This document shows, piece after piece, positions 27,088 through 36,834 of a stretch of 64,000 bases of DNA. The position numbers and the translations under genes were made by a program. The first letter of the stretch is position 1, and each line of letters starts with the position of its first letter. Under the pieces are notes generated by a model. That model saw nothing but the letters and a program-made list of their open reading frames with translations, was not told the origin of the DNA and made no database searches. The stretch comes from Leptolyngbya sp. BL0902 (GTDB lineage Bacteria; Cyanobacteriota; Cyanobacteriia; Phormidesmidales; Phormidesmidaceae), in the NCBI RefSeq assembly GCF_016403105.1, contig NZ_CP046155.1, positions 558,001-622,000 of the forward strand, in the 5' to 3' direction.

Positions 27088-30000
27088 ATGATGAAGCACG
27101 GTCTTCGCCTTACGGGTCTGCTTGGTTTATACGGTGTGAGGGTGAAACCCCAGAGGGTGAGTGTGAGACGACGTTATCGGCACTTGTGGCTAGGGTTTCT
27201 CTTTGCCCTATCGCTTTTGGTTAGCCTTGCCTGGGGAAACTGGCCCCAGGGAACAACCGCGGCCTATGCTCAGGCTGCACCGACCCTAATTCAGAACCAG
27301 GCCCAAGCATCCTACGATCCGGGCGGTGGGCTGCCCCCTGTGACCTTGCCCCCCTCCATCACCACCACGGTGCCTGTGGCGGCGCTGCCTCAGCTCACGA
27401 TTCAAAAGACCGTGAGTCGGGCGACGGCGGCACCGGGCGATACGGTGAACTATGAAGTCGTAGTACGGAATCCTTCCACGGTGGCGGCAACTCCGGTGAC
27501 GATTATCGACCAGTTGCCTGGGGGCTTTAGCTATGTGGCCAGCACCGTGGCTTCGGTGCCCGCCCCCGCCAATCCTCCTGCCATCAACACCGCCAACCGT
27601 ACCCTCACCCTCACCTACGGCACGCTTGCCCCTGGCGGCGAGATTCGCGTCACCTACGAGGTGCAGATTGCGGCCAATGCCCCTGACGGCAGTGGTATCA
27701 ACACCGCTGAAGCCTCTGCCCCCGGAGTTCCCCCCGTCACGGCTACCGCTGAGGTGGTTGTGAGCCGCACCCCAATTCCAGAACTTAGCATTGAGAAAAC
27801 CACCGCCCGCGCCACGGCTGCACCGGGCGACACCGTCGGTTACACCGTGGTGGTGCGAAACGTCTCTACGGTGGTGGCGAACCCGGTGACGATTACCGAC
27901 CAGTTGCCTGGGGGCTTTAGCTATGTGGCCAGCACCGTGGCTTCGGTACCCGCCCCGACGAATCCCCCCGCTATCAACACCGCCAACCGCACCCTTGCGC
28001 TGACCTACGGCGCGTTGAATCCGGGCGACGAGATTCGCGTGACCTACAACGTTCGCATTGCCGCCGATGCCCCCGATGGCAATGGAGTCAACACCGCCGA
28101 AGCCTCCACCCCAGGAGCCCCCACTGTAACGGCCAACGCCACGGTGCTGATCAGCCGCACCCCGATCCCGGAGCTCAGCATTGAGAAAACCGTCGCTCGT
28201 CCCACGGTGGCCCCAGGCGATACGGTGAACTACGAGGTCATCGTGCAGAACGTCTCCACAGTGGTGGCCAATCCGGTAACGGTGGTGGATCAATTGCCCG
28301 TGGGCTTTAGCTACGTGGCCAACTCCATCGAATCAGTACCCGCGACCACCGCACCCCCAGCAATTGACGCGGCCAACCGCACCCTCACCCTCACCTACGG
28401 AGCGCTGAATCCGGGCGACGAGATTCGCGTGACCTACAACGTTCGCATTGCCGCCGATGCCCCCGATGGCAATGGGGTGAACACCGCTGAAGCCCTCACG
28501 CCGGGGGCTCCTATCGTGGTTGCTAGGGCTACTGTTACTGTTACCCGTGCGGCCCCGGCCCTCGCCATTGTCAAGACCTCCAACCGCACAGCGGCGGCTC
28601 CAGAGGATGTGGTGAACTACCAGGTGGAGGTGACAAACATTTCCACGGTGACGTTGGATCCTGTGAGGGTGGTGGATCAGTTGCCCGTGGGCTTTAGCTA
28701 CGTGGCCAACTCCATCCAATCGGTGCCCCCCGCCTTGACGCAAACCCTCGACCCAGCCAACCGCACCCTCACCCTCACCTATAATCCCTTAGCCGCTGGG
28801 GCCGTCATTGACCTCACCTACGACGTTCGCATTGCCCCAGGGGCAACGGCGGGCAACGGGGTCAATACCGTGCAAGCAGAGGTGCCGGGGGTGGTGCCGC
28901 CAGTGGTGGACAACGTCCGCGTCACCCTGGTGCCTCCGCCCTCGCCCCCACCCCAGCTTCGGATTGAGAAGACCGCCAATCGGACGGCGGCGGCACCGGG
29001 CGACGTGGTGGATTACCAAGTTGTCGTGAGGAACCCCTCCAATGTGGCGGCGACACCTGTGACTGTGTCCGACCAGTTGCCCGTAGGGTTTGCCTACATT
29101 CCTAACTCGGTGCAGGCTACCCCCAATGCCCCGACGGCGGTGGAGATTAACGGGCGCACCCTCACCCTTACCTTTGCCACCCTGCCCGCCGGAGAAGCCC
29201 TCACCGTCACCTACTCGGCCCAGGTGACGCCTGAAGCCGCCAACGGGGACGGCATCAATCGGGCCCAAGCCTCAACGCCGGGGGTACCGCCCGTGGGCGC
29301 TAGGGTTCCGGTGACGGTGGTGCCGCCGCCCTTCCCGCCGCCCCAACTTGAAATTGAGAAGACTGCTGCACGGACGGTGGCTCCCCCTGGCGGGCTGGTG
29401 GGCTACCAGGTGGTGGTAACGAACACCTCCACCGTGGCGGCCACCCCCTTGACCATCATTGACCAGTTGCCCGATGGCTTTGCCTATGTGGCTTCCTCGG
29501 TACAGGCGACGCCCAACGCGCCTACCCAGGTGGAAATCCTTGGGCGCACCCTCACCCTCACCTTTGCCACCCTGCCCGGTGAGGAGGCCCTCACCGTGAC
29601 CTACAACGTCCGCATTGCCGCCGATGCGCCGGAGGCCGATGGGGTCAACGAAGTCCAGGCCACCACGCCCGGTCTTCCCCCCGTCCGCGATAGGGCTCAG
29701 GTGACGGTCAATCCATCGCCGCCAGAGCTAGCAATTGAGAAGACCGTAGTTCAGTCCGAGGCAACTCCTGGCGATTTAGTGAACTACCAGGTGGTGGTGA
29801 GCAATGTGTCTGCGGTGGTGGCCGCCCCGGTGACTGTAACCGACCAGTTGCCCTTGGGCTTGGCCTACCTAGAGGACTCGATCCGAGCGACCTCAGACAT
29901 TCGGGATCAGACCGTCAATGCCGCAGATCGCACCCTCATCCTCACCTTTGACACCCTCCCCCCCGATGGAGCAATTACCATCAACTACGCGGTGCGGGTA

Positions 30001-30825
30001 ACGGCTGATGCGGTCGGCGGCGATGGGGTGAACCGGGTTGAGGCGTCGGCACCGGGAACCAACACGGTTTCTGCCAACGCCCGGATTACCATCAACGCCC
30101 CAACGCCAGAACTCCGAATCATCAAGACGTCGGATCGGGCGGCGGCGGAACCGGGGGATGTGGTGGTGTATCGCCTGGTGGTTACGAACGTCTCTGAGGC
30201 GGTGGCCAATCCGGTGACGATCACCGACCAGTTGCCCCTAGGGATGACCTACGTACCCGACTCGATTCAGGCCATCCCCAACCCGCCCACCGAGGTGATG
30301 AACATGGGCAGTGCCCTGCGGCTCACCTTTGGTGAACTGCCGCCGGGGCAGTCCATCACCGTGGCCTATGCGGTACTGATGACGCCGGATGCGGTGCGTG
30401 GCGATGGCCGCAACATTGCCCAAGCCGCCACCCCTGGGGCACCCACCGTCACCGCCACCTACCAAATGACCATCCGCCCCGGCATTTTGGCCGACTGCGG
30501 CACCATTGTGGGGCGGGTGTTTGTGGACAAAAACTTCGATGGCCAGCAGCAGCCAGGGGAACCGGGCGTACCCAACGCCGTGATCTTCATGGATGACGGC
30601 AACCGCATCCTCACCGATGCCGATGGGCTGTTCTCCTTAATCAATGTGCTGCCCGGTCATCGCGTCGGCACCCTGGATCTGTACAGTATGCCGGGGTATA
30701 CCCTGGCTCCCAACCTCTTCCGCATTGAGGAAAATAGCGTGTCTCGGATGGTGCGCCTATCGCCAGGAGGAATGGCCCGCATGAACTTTGCCGTAACACC
30801 GACCTTTGGGGAGGAGCAGCCATGA
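27088..30825 (+). CDS. exported eight-repeat DUF11 surface protein
   Basis: A 1245-residue protein. A long signal region (basic RRRYRHLWL, hydrophobic GFLFALSLLVSLAWG, likely cleavage after AAYAQA near residue 63) precedes a short domain starting TLIQNQAQASYDP. Eight DUF11 (TIGR01451) Ig-like repeats of about 130 residues follow, each beginning like LSIEKTxARxTxxPGDTV and containing DQLPxGFSYVxxS. The C-terminal about 110 residues form an SdrD-B/carboxypeptidase-regulatory-like domain (GRVFVDKNFDGQQQPGEPG). There is no LPXTG or S-layer-homology anchor, so attachment may depend on the next gene's product. Its stop overlaps the next start (ATGA). Repeat proteins of this type are adhesins or stalk-like surface elements; the exact role is inferred. 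Confidence 0.82.
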   Translation: MMKHGLRLTGLLGLYGVRVKPQRVSVRRRYRHLWLGFLFALSLLVSLAWGNWPQGTTAAYAQAAPTLIQNQAQASYDPGGGLPPVTLPPSITTTVPVAALPQLTIQKTVSRATAAPGDTVNYEVVVRNPSTVAATPVTIIDQLPGGFSYVASTVASVPAPANPPAINTANRTLTLTYGTLAPGGEIRVTYEVQIAANAPDGSGINTAEASAPGVPPVTATAEVVVSRTPIPELSIEKTTARATAAPGDTVGYTVVVRNVSTVVANPVTITDQLPGGFSYVASTVASVPAPTNPPAINTANRTLALTYGALNPGDEIRVTYNVRIAADAPDGNGVNTAEASTPGAPTVTANATVLISRTPIPELSIEKTVARPTVAPGDTVNYEVIVQNVSTVVANPVTVVDQLPVGFSYVANSIESVPATTAPPAIDAANRTLTLTYGALNPGDEIRVTYNVRIAADAPDGNGVNTAEALTPGAPIVVARATVTVTRAAPALAIVKTSNRTAAAPEDVVNYQVEVTNISTVTLDPVRVVDQLPVGFSYVANSIQSVPPALTQTLDPANRTLTLTYNPLAAGAVIDLTYDVRIAPGATAGNGVNTVQAEVPGVVPPVVDNVRVTLVPPPSPPPQLRIEKTANRTAAAPGDVVDYQVVVRNPSNVAATPVTVSDQLPVGFAYIPNSVQATPNAPTAVEINGRTLTLTFATLPAGEALTVTYSAQVTPEAANGDGINRAQASTPGVPPVGARVPVTVVPPPFPPPQLEIEKTAARTVAPPGGLVGYQVVVTNTSTVAATPLTIIDQLPDGFAYVASSVQATPNAPTQVEILGRTLTLTFATLPGEEALTVTYNVRIAADAPEADGVNEVQATTPGLPPVRDRAQVTVNPSPPELAIEKTVVQSEATPGDLVNYQVVVSNVSAVVAAPVTVTDQLPLGLAYLEDSIRATSDIRDQTVNAADRTLILTFDTLPPDGAITINYAVRVTADAVGGDGVNRVEASAPGTNTVSANARITINAPTPELRIIKTSDRAAAEPGDVVVYRLVVTNVSEAVANPVTITDQLPLGMTYVPDSIQAIPNPPTEVMNMGSALRLTFGELPPGQSITVAYAVLMTPDAVRGDGRNIAQAATPGAPTVTATYQMTIRPGILADCGTIVGRVFVDKNFDGQQQPGEPGVPNAVIFMDDGNRILTDADGLFSLINVLPGHRVGTLDLYSMPGYTLAPNLFRIEENSVSRMVRLSPGGMARMNFAVTPTFGEEQP
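27394..30480 (+). repeat. eight in-frame DUF11-coding repeats (about 390 bp each)
   Basis: Repeat starts lie near 27394, 27784, 28174, 28561, 28957, 29347, 29728 and 30112, so the periods are 390, 390, 387, 396, 390, 381 and 384 bp. The first three are closest to each other: 50 bp at 27508-27557 are identical to 27898-27947, and 70 bp at 28016-28085 are identical to 28406-28475, both exactly 390 bp apart. This points to recent duplication or gene conversion at this end of the array. Confidence 0.75.
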
Positions 30826-33800
30826 CCGTTCTGTTCTCTCGACGCTGGGGGCTGGGGCTGCTGGCCACCCTGGCCGGATCCTGGAGCGGGGTCAATCCGG
30901 CCTGGGCAGAGACGGTTCCAGGATCCTCGCCTGACCGTGGTTTGAGCGAGGCCACCCTAGCCGTATCGCCCTGGATCGATGGGCTGGCCCTAGAGTCTCC
31001 ATCCTCGACCGCCATCAACCCAGAAGCCGGATCCAGGCCCTCGGTCAGCCTAGACGTCATCGGCACGGAAGCTGAGGCTCCAGCCTCTGGCCCTGGGGAA
31101 TCTGGAGGGGCGCATCCCCTCGACGCAGGCACTCCAGCAGCCGACGGGGAACAGGCATGGCCCGCCCTCACCGAGGCGATTATCACCTTCCGTACCCAGT
31201 CAGCGCCGTCAACCTTCGGCACCCCGGCGGCTCCGTCTAGCGAAGCGCCTCAGCCCAACAACTGGCAAACCGGAACCACAGACCTGGCCAACCGTCGGGA
31301 AAACAGCGACCTGTTTGAATCTAGCCCGTGGCAGCATCAGGTGCCCCAGGTGCCGCCGGAAGTGGTGCCCCTAGCGCCCGTGGTGCCCGTGGTGGTGGCA
31401 GACTATCAGGTGACGCTGCGGCCCCAGCGGGAGGTGCAAATCCCCGCCAACAGCCGTTCCTCCCTGGTGGTAGAGGGGGAAGTGCTGGATCCAGACGGCA
31501 ACCCCGTTGAACGGGATGTAGTGGTCACGCTGACCAGCAGCGCCGGGGAATTTGTGGGGGCCGACTACGACACCGACCGCAGTGGCTTTCAGGTGTTGGC
31601 TCGTCAGGGGCGGTTTGAAGCCCGATTGCGCTCCACCCTAGAGGCCCAGGTGGTGACGGTGCGGGCTACGGTGGAGGGCAAGGCGGCGCGGGGGCTGGAG
31701 GAGGCCCAAACCCGCGAAAGCTACCCCCGTTTGGTCGCGGATCTTCAGGTTCACTTTTTAACCGATCTGCGGCCTACGTTGATTTCTGGGGTCATTGATG
31801 TTCGCCTAGGGCGGGGCGGCACCAACCTGCTCAGCAGCTTCCAGGATTTCCTCAACCCCGATGCCCTGAACAACGACGTGAGCCTCGACCTCAGTGCCGG
31901 AATTTTTGGCACGGGCAGCTTGGGTTCCTGGACGTTTACCGGGGCCTACAACAGCCAGCGGGGGCTGAATGACCGCTGTGATGGGGGCGGACTGTATCGC
32001 GATGTGCAAGCCTGCGACCAGCGCTATCCCACCTACGGCGACAGTTCTACCACTTCGTTTCTAACGCCCTCCGCCGATAGCCTGTACCTGCGGTTCCAGC
32101 GCGATTCCCTCGCCCCCGATGCCAACCCCGACTACTTCATGTGGGGGGATTTTGGCACCCAGGAATTTGCCGCGCCCTCCCAGAGCTTTACGGCCACGAT
32201 ACGGGAATTCCACGGCCTGAAGGGGAACTTCACCTTTGGCAACGGCATCCAGCTCACCGCCCTCTATGGCGATAATGTGCGCCCCTTCCAGCGGGATACC
32301 CTCGCTCCCGACGGCACCAGCGGCTTTTATTTCCTGTCGCAACGGCTGATTCTGCGCGGCAGCGAGAATGTATTTTTGGAATCTGAAGAACTGAACCGCC
32401 CCGGCACGGTGGTCAGCCGCCAGCCGCTCTTTCGGGGGGTAGACTACGAAATTGACTACGACCGGGGCACCCTGCTGTTCCGGCAGCCGATCAGCGCCGT
32501 TGACCTCAACCCCCTCGGCACCACCCTGGTGCGGCGGATTGTGGCCACCTACCAAATTGATGACCCCAACAACCGGGGCAGCGTCTACGCCGGACGGGTG
32601 CAGTATCGGCCCCAGGGCAATGACGGCCTGCTGCTAGGGGCCTCCCTGATGACAGAAGACCAGGGGATGCAGGACTTTACCCTCTACGGCGTTGACCTGC
32701 TGCTGCCCCTGGGGGATGTGGGCCGCATTGTGGGCGAGTTTGCCCGGTCGTCGTCCTCCATGGATGGCACCACCGCCGAGGGCAATGCCTACCGCCTGGA
32801 AGCCTCCGGTTCCCCGGTGGACTGGCTGCTGGGGCAAGCCTACATTCGCTCGACCGATAGCGGCTTTAACAACACGGCTTCAGTTAGCTTTCGGCCTGGG
32901 CAAACCCGCTGGGGGGCACAGCTTACGGGGCAGGTTGGCCCCACCACCCAGCTTCGGGCCGGGGTGGATCAAGAGCGTAATGTGGGCGACACCCCGGCGG
33001 TGCTGACCACGGCAGAAGCCCTGCTGCAACCGGGCCAAACCCCCATTTTGGGCGCAGCGGTAGACAACACCCTCACCGAGTATCGGGCCGGGGTGATTCA
33101 GCAGTTGGGCACCGCCACCCTCGGCGTCGATTACGTCAACCGTTCCCGCACCGACCGCATTGGCGACCAGTCCATCAACGCCAGCCAGTTGGCCTCCCGG
33201 TTTAATTTGCCGATTACCGGAAACCTCAACTTCCTGGCCCAAAGCGAGCTGAACCTCAGCAATGAGGCGGATCCCCTCTACCCCACCCGCAACACCGTGG
33301 GGCTGGAATGGGCCTTGCAGCCCGGAGTCAGCCTGCGGTTGGCCCAGCAGTTTATCTCTGGGGGCCAGGGGCCAGGTTCCATCACCAGCCTGGATAGCCT
33401 GGTCAGTTACGACCTCGACGACAACACCACCCTCACCAACCGCTATTCCCTGCTGGGGGCCAACAACGGCGTCACCGGGCAGGGGTCGGTGGGGCTGAAC
33501 CATCGCCTGGTGCTGGCTCCGGGGCTGCGGGCGAATATCGGCTTCGAGCGCATCTTTGGCGAGGGCTATAACCTGACCGGAGCAGGCCAGCAGTTTGCTC
33601 AACCCTTCGCCGTCGGATCGGGAGCTTCGGCCCTGGGACTGCAAGCCTCGACGGCCTACCGGGTGGGGCTAGAATATACCGACAACCCCAACTGGCAGGC
33701 CAGTGGTCGGGTGGAGTATCGCGATTCCCCTGGGGCTAGCAACCTGGTGCTGGGGGCGGCGGCGGCGGGGCGATTTACCGACTCCCTCAGCGGCCTGTTC

Positions 33801-34661
33801 CGGTTTGACACGGCCAACTTTGCCAACCAAACCATCACCGACCAACTGGGGAACTCCAGCAACCTACGGCTGGGCCTCGCCTACCGCAACCCCCACAGCG
33901 ATCAATTCAACGGCCTGCTGAGCTACGAATTTCGCAACAACCCCAGCACCACCCCCGATACCCTGCTGTTTGGGGCGGGCAGCGCCTCCCAGGATCACAC
34001 CCTGTCCCTAGAGGGCATCTACGCCCCCAACTGGCAGTGGGAGTTCTACGGACGGTATGGGCTGCGCCACAGCACCACCAGCCTCACGGATACCATCATC
34101 CCCTCCAACACCATTCACCTAGGCCAATTCCGGGCCAACTATCGCTTTGCCTACCGCTGGGATGTGGGCGGCGAGGTGCGCTGGATTGGCCAGCCTGTGG
34201 TGGGCTTCAACGAACTTGGATTTGCCCTGGAGACCGGGTATTACCTCACCCCGGATGTTCGACTGGGGCTGGGCTACAGCTTTGGTCGGGCCAACGACGG
34301 CAGCTTTGTCGGCGGCGGCGGATCCCGTTCCGCCAGCGGCCCCTACTTTGGCATCACCGCCAAGGTCAACCAATTGTTTAATTCCTTTGGGGTGCAGCCC
34401 ATCGCGCCACCCCAGCAGCGAGAATCGCTCATTCAACGGGACGAAGCGGCCATTCCGGTCAACCTGAATAGCGAGGAAGTGATCTCAGACCCCACCGTTC
34501 CCCTCAACTTGAACCCTAACGGAGACGATAGCTCGCCCGATGGGAGCCACCATTTCGAGGGTGAGGCGGCAACCGCAGAGGATGAAACCGCAGATGATAT
34601 TGAGGCGAATCAGCCCAATGCCCAGCCCAGCGGCTTGGCCGTCCTAGGAGGTGAACCATGA
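30822..34661 (+). CDS. large predicted outer-membrane beta-barrel protein with an Ig/invasin-like domain
   Basis: A 1279-residue protein with a signal peptide ending near AWAET (about residue 28). Residues about 30-190 are low-complexity. An Ig/Big-like domain follows at about 195-295 (SLVVEGEVLDPDGNPVERDV). From about residue 310 to 1195 the sequence alternates polar and hydrophobic residues with many Gly, Asn and aromatic positions (LRFQRDSLAPDANPDYFMWG, YNSQRGLNDRCDGGGLYRDV, VGLEYTDNPNWQASGRVEYR), as in long beta-barrels. The last strand-like stretch is GPYFGITAKVNQLFNSFG, and then comes an acidic tail. It overlaps both neighbours by 4 bp. I infer an outer-membrane anchor or conduit for the DUF11 protein. 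No TonB box, POTRA or usher signature was seen, so it is not a known secretion pore. Confidence 0.7.
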   Translation: MTVLFSRRWGLGLLATLAGSWSGVNPAWAETVPGSSPDRGLSEATLAVSPWIDGLALESPSSTAINPEAGSRPSVSLDVIGTEAEAPASGPGESGGAHPLDAGTPAADGEQAWPALTEAIITFRTQSAPSTFGTPAAPSSEAPQPNNWQTGTTDLANRRENSDLFESSPWQHQVPQVPPEVVPLAPVVPVVVADYQVTLRPQREVQIPANSRSSLVVEGEVLDPDGNPVERDVVVTLTSSAGEFVGADYDTDRSGFQVLARQGRFEARLRSTLEAQVVTVRATVEGKAARGLEEAQTRESYPRLVADLQVHFLTDLRPTLISGVIDVRLGRGGTNLLSSFQDFLNPDALNNDVSLDLSAGIFGTGSLGSWTFTGAYNSQRGLNDRCDGGGLYRDVQACDQRYPTYGDSSTTSFLTPSADSLYLRFQRDSLAPDANPDYFMWGDFGTQEFAAPSQSFTATIREFHGLKGNFTFGNGIQLTALYGDNVRPFQRDTLAPDGTSGFYFLSQRLILRGSENVFLESEELNRPGTVVSRQPLFRGVDYEIDYDRGTLLFRQPISAVDLNPLGTTLVRRIVATYQIDDPNNRGSVYAGRVQYRPQGNDGLLLGASLMTEDQGMQDFTLYGVDLLLPLGDVGRIVGEFARSSSSMDGTTAEGNAYRLEASGSPVDWLLGQAYIRSTDSGFNNTASVSFRPGQTRWGAQLTGQVGPTTQLRAGVDQERNVGDTPAVLTTAEALLQPGQTPILGAAVDNTLTEYRAGVIQQLGTATLGVDYVNRSRTDRIGDQSINASQLASRFNLPITGNLNFLAQSELNLSNEADPLYPTRNTVGLEWALQPGVSLRLAQQFISGGQGPGSITSLDSLVSYDLDDNTTLTNRYSLLGANNGVTGQGSVGLNHRLVLAPGLRANIGFERIFGEGYNLTGAGQQFAQPFAVGSGASALGLQASTAYRVGLEYTDNPNWQASGRVEYRDSPGASNLVLGAAAAGRFTDSLSGLFRFDTANFANQTITDQLGNSSNLRLGLAYRNPHSDQFNGLLSYEFRNNPSTTPDTLLFGAGSASQDHTLSLEGIYAPNWQWEFYGRYGLRHSTTSLTDTIIPSNTIHLGQFRANYRFAYRWDVGGEVRWIGQPVVGFNELGFALETGYYLTPDVRLGLGYSFGRANDGSFVGGGGSRSASGPYFGITAKVNQLFNSFGVQPIAPPQQRESLIQRDEAAIPVNLNSEEVISDPTVPLNLNPNGDDSSPDGSHHFEGEAATAEDETADDIEANQPNAQPSGLAVLGGEP

Positions 34662-36757
34662 TGAAACAAGGGTGGATAGCCTTGGGGGTGATGGTCGTCA
34701 CCCTGCCGACGGTGACGGTGGGGCTGGCCTGGGCAGAAACCCCATTGCCCAGTTATCGCATAGTGGTGACAAGCCCAATGGATGGCCCCCCGGAGGCCGA
34801 TGGTGTCCTCACCCTGCGGGAAGCCTTGGAACTGGCCAACGGCACCCGATCCTGGGACAGCCTCAGTCCGGCGGAGCAAGCCCTCGTGGAGGTGCGGCCA
34901 GGAAGCGTCAACGACGGCCAAGGGTCTGAGATTGGCTTTGCCCTGCCAGCAGGAGAAACCACCATTGCCCTGACGGATCTGCTGCCGGAGATTGTGGCTC
35001 CAGGGCTGACCATTGACGGCACCACCCAGGCGGGCTACGACCCCACGCTGATGGTGGTGCCCCGATTCCCCGCCCCGCCCGTGGTGACGATCACCGTGGC
35101 TCCGGGCCATGAGGTGGCGCGAGGGTTAACCATTGCCGCCAGCGATGTCACCGTGCGCGGGCTAACGATGCACGGCTTTCGCACCGCCCACCGAGCCACC
35201 CAAACCACGCCCCCGGCCAACATTTTCATTAGCGCCCAGGCCCCAGCGGTGGATTCTGCGCCCAACTTGCCGCCGCTGTCGGTGTTTCGGCTGACGGAAT
35301 CCGAATTCGCCCCCCGCAACGTGGTGATTGAGCAAAACTGGCTGGGCCTCACCGCCGAAGAAACCCTCCCCGGTCAGCCCTCGGCCTTTGGGGTGGTGGT
35401 GTTCAACGGGGTGGATACGGTGATCCGCCACAACCGCATCGAGTTCCACGACGGCAGCGCCGTAATTACGGGCTTTCGGGCCGAGGGGTTGCAGATTCAC
35501 GAAAACGCCATCATCGGCAACGGACGGGCCGGAATGCCCGACGCCCTTCGCCTGGAGGGGCAGATTGCCGCCAGCAAAATCACCGGAAACCTGATCTGCG
35601 CCAACGACGGCAGCGGTGTGTTTCTGTTCAAGCCCGATGGGGCCATTCAGGTTCGCGACAACCAAATCCAGTTCAATGGCCGACGGTTCCAGCGATCTGC
35701 CCTCTACCTGATGGGTAGCGACCACCAAGTCACCGACAACACCATCGGCTACCAGCCCGGAGCGGGCATCACCGTGGCGGCCTATCCTGCCAGCCATCGC
35801 AACCTGCTGCGGGGCAATCAGTTTGCTCAGCTAGACGGCCTCAGCGTTGATCTCATCGCCCAGGGCAACACGGGGGTACGAGACTTTCAAACCGGGGATG
35901 GCCCCAACCCGCCCCGCAATTCTCGCCACCGTCGCCTAGACACAGCCAACGGAGCGGTGAACGCCCCGGAGTTTGCCGCCTACCGCTTTGTGGTGAGCAG
36001 CGGCAGCGCCCTAGTCACGGGCACCGCCGACCCCAGTACCGAGATTGATCTGTACCAAGTGCTGGAACTGGGTCAGCCCTACGCCGCCCTGGGCGACTAT
36101 CTGGGCACCGTCCAAGCCGATGACGCGGGGCAGTTCACCGCCACGGTGGAACTCCCCGTTGGCAGTCGGGTTAGCGCCCTAGCCACCGACCCCGCCCACG
36201 GCACCTCCGAGCCCGCCGCCGTGGCCACCCTCACCGCCGCCGATGGTTCGTTCCCCACCCTGCCGCCACCGCCCCCCGACCTACCCGACTGTTCTCCCCC
36301 CGTCCGCCCAGAGCCGCCCCCAGAACCGGAACCGCCGCCGCCGCCCCCAGAGCCAGAGCCCCTGGTGCTGGAAATTGTCCGCAACATCCACTTTGCGCTG
36401 GATCGGTCGAACATTAGCCCCGAAAGCGCCGCTATCCTCGATGCCATCGCCACCACGATGCTGGAGTATCCCTTCCTCACGGTGGAACTCCATGGCCACA
36501 CCGACCCCCGCGCCAGCGCCGCCTACAACATGGCCCTCAGCGAACGCCGCGCCCTCGCCGCCAGGGATTACCTCCTGCGCCGAGGCGTGGCCCCAGAACG
36601 GATGCGGATTGTGCCCTTCGGCCTCACCCAGCGGCGCAGTCAGGGCAACACCCGACTCGATTTTGCCCGCGACCGTCGCGTAGAATTCGTCTTCACCGAC
36701 CTGCGCGGCCTAGAGATTATCTTCATCGACCAAGAGGCCGACCTCCAACTGGAGTAG
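34658..36757 (+). CDS. exported right-handed beta-helix protein with C-terminal OmpA domain
   Basis: A 699-residue protein. Signal peptide (WIALGVMVVTLPTVTVGLAWA, cleavage near residue 25) is followed by a domain with CSLREA-like start (GVLTLREALELANGTR) and a parallel beta-helix of about residues 100-420 (VIEQNWLGLT, IRHNRIEFHDGSAV, IHENAIIGNGR, VTDNTIGYQPGAG). A short Ig-like region and a Pro/Glu-rich linker (about 535-570) lead to an OmpA-like peptidoglycan-binding domain: IHFALDRSNISPESAAILDA, LHGHTDPRAS and NTRLDFARDRRVEFVF. The OmpA domain should tether the protein to peptidoglycan under the outer membrane. The start overlaps the barrel gene's stop (ATGA), so the three genes are probably translationally coupled. 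Confidence 0.78.
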   Translation: MMKQGWIALGVMVVTLPTVTVGLAWAETPLPSYRIVVTSPMDGPPEADGVLTLREALELANGTRSWDSLSPAEQALVEVRPGSVNDGQGSEIGFALPAGETTIALTDLLPEIVAPGLTIDGTTQAGYDPTLMVVPRFPAPPVVTITVAPGHEVARGLTIAASDVTVRGLTMHGFRTAHRATQTTPPANIFISAQAPAVDSAPNLPPLSVFRLTESEFAPRNVVIEQNWLGLTAEETLPGQPSAFGVVVFNGVDTVIRHNRIEFHDGSAVITGFRAEGLQIHENAIIGNGRAGMPDALRLEGQIAASKITGNLICANDGSGVFLFKPDGAIQVRDNQIQFNGRRFQRSALYLMGSDHQVTDNTIGYQPGAGITVAAYPASHRNLLRGNQFAQLDGLSVDLIAQGNTGVRDFQTGDGPNPPRNSRHRRLDTANGAVNAPEFAAYRFVVSSGSALVTGTADPSTEIDLYQVLELGQPYAALGDYLGTVQADDAGQFTATVELPVGSRVSALATDPAHGTSEPAAVATLTAADGSFPTLPPPPPDLPDCSPPVRPEPPPEPEPPPPPPEPEPLVLEIVRNIHFALDRSNISPESAAILDAIATTMLEYPFLTVELHGHTDPRASAAYNMALSERRALAARDYLLRRGVAPERMRIVPFGLTQRRSQGNTRLDFARDRRVEFVFTDLRGLEIIFIDQEADLQLE

Positions 36758-36834
36758 ATGCTGCCCTTTGTTCCCTGTTTCCGCCTGCCTCACCCGCCTG
36801 TCCTAGGGATATAGCCTTTACCCCGAACCTGTTT

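Noticed and set aside
27286-28293. 335-codon open frame antisense to the DUF11 gene
   Set aside because: It mirrors the repeat structure of the sense gene, is His/Gly/Arg-rich without family similarity, and arises from GC-rich third positions.
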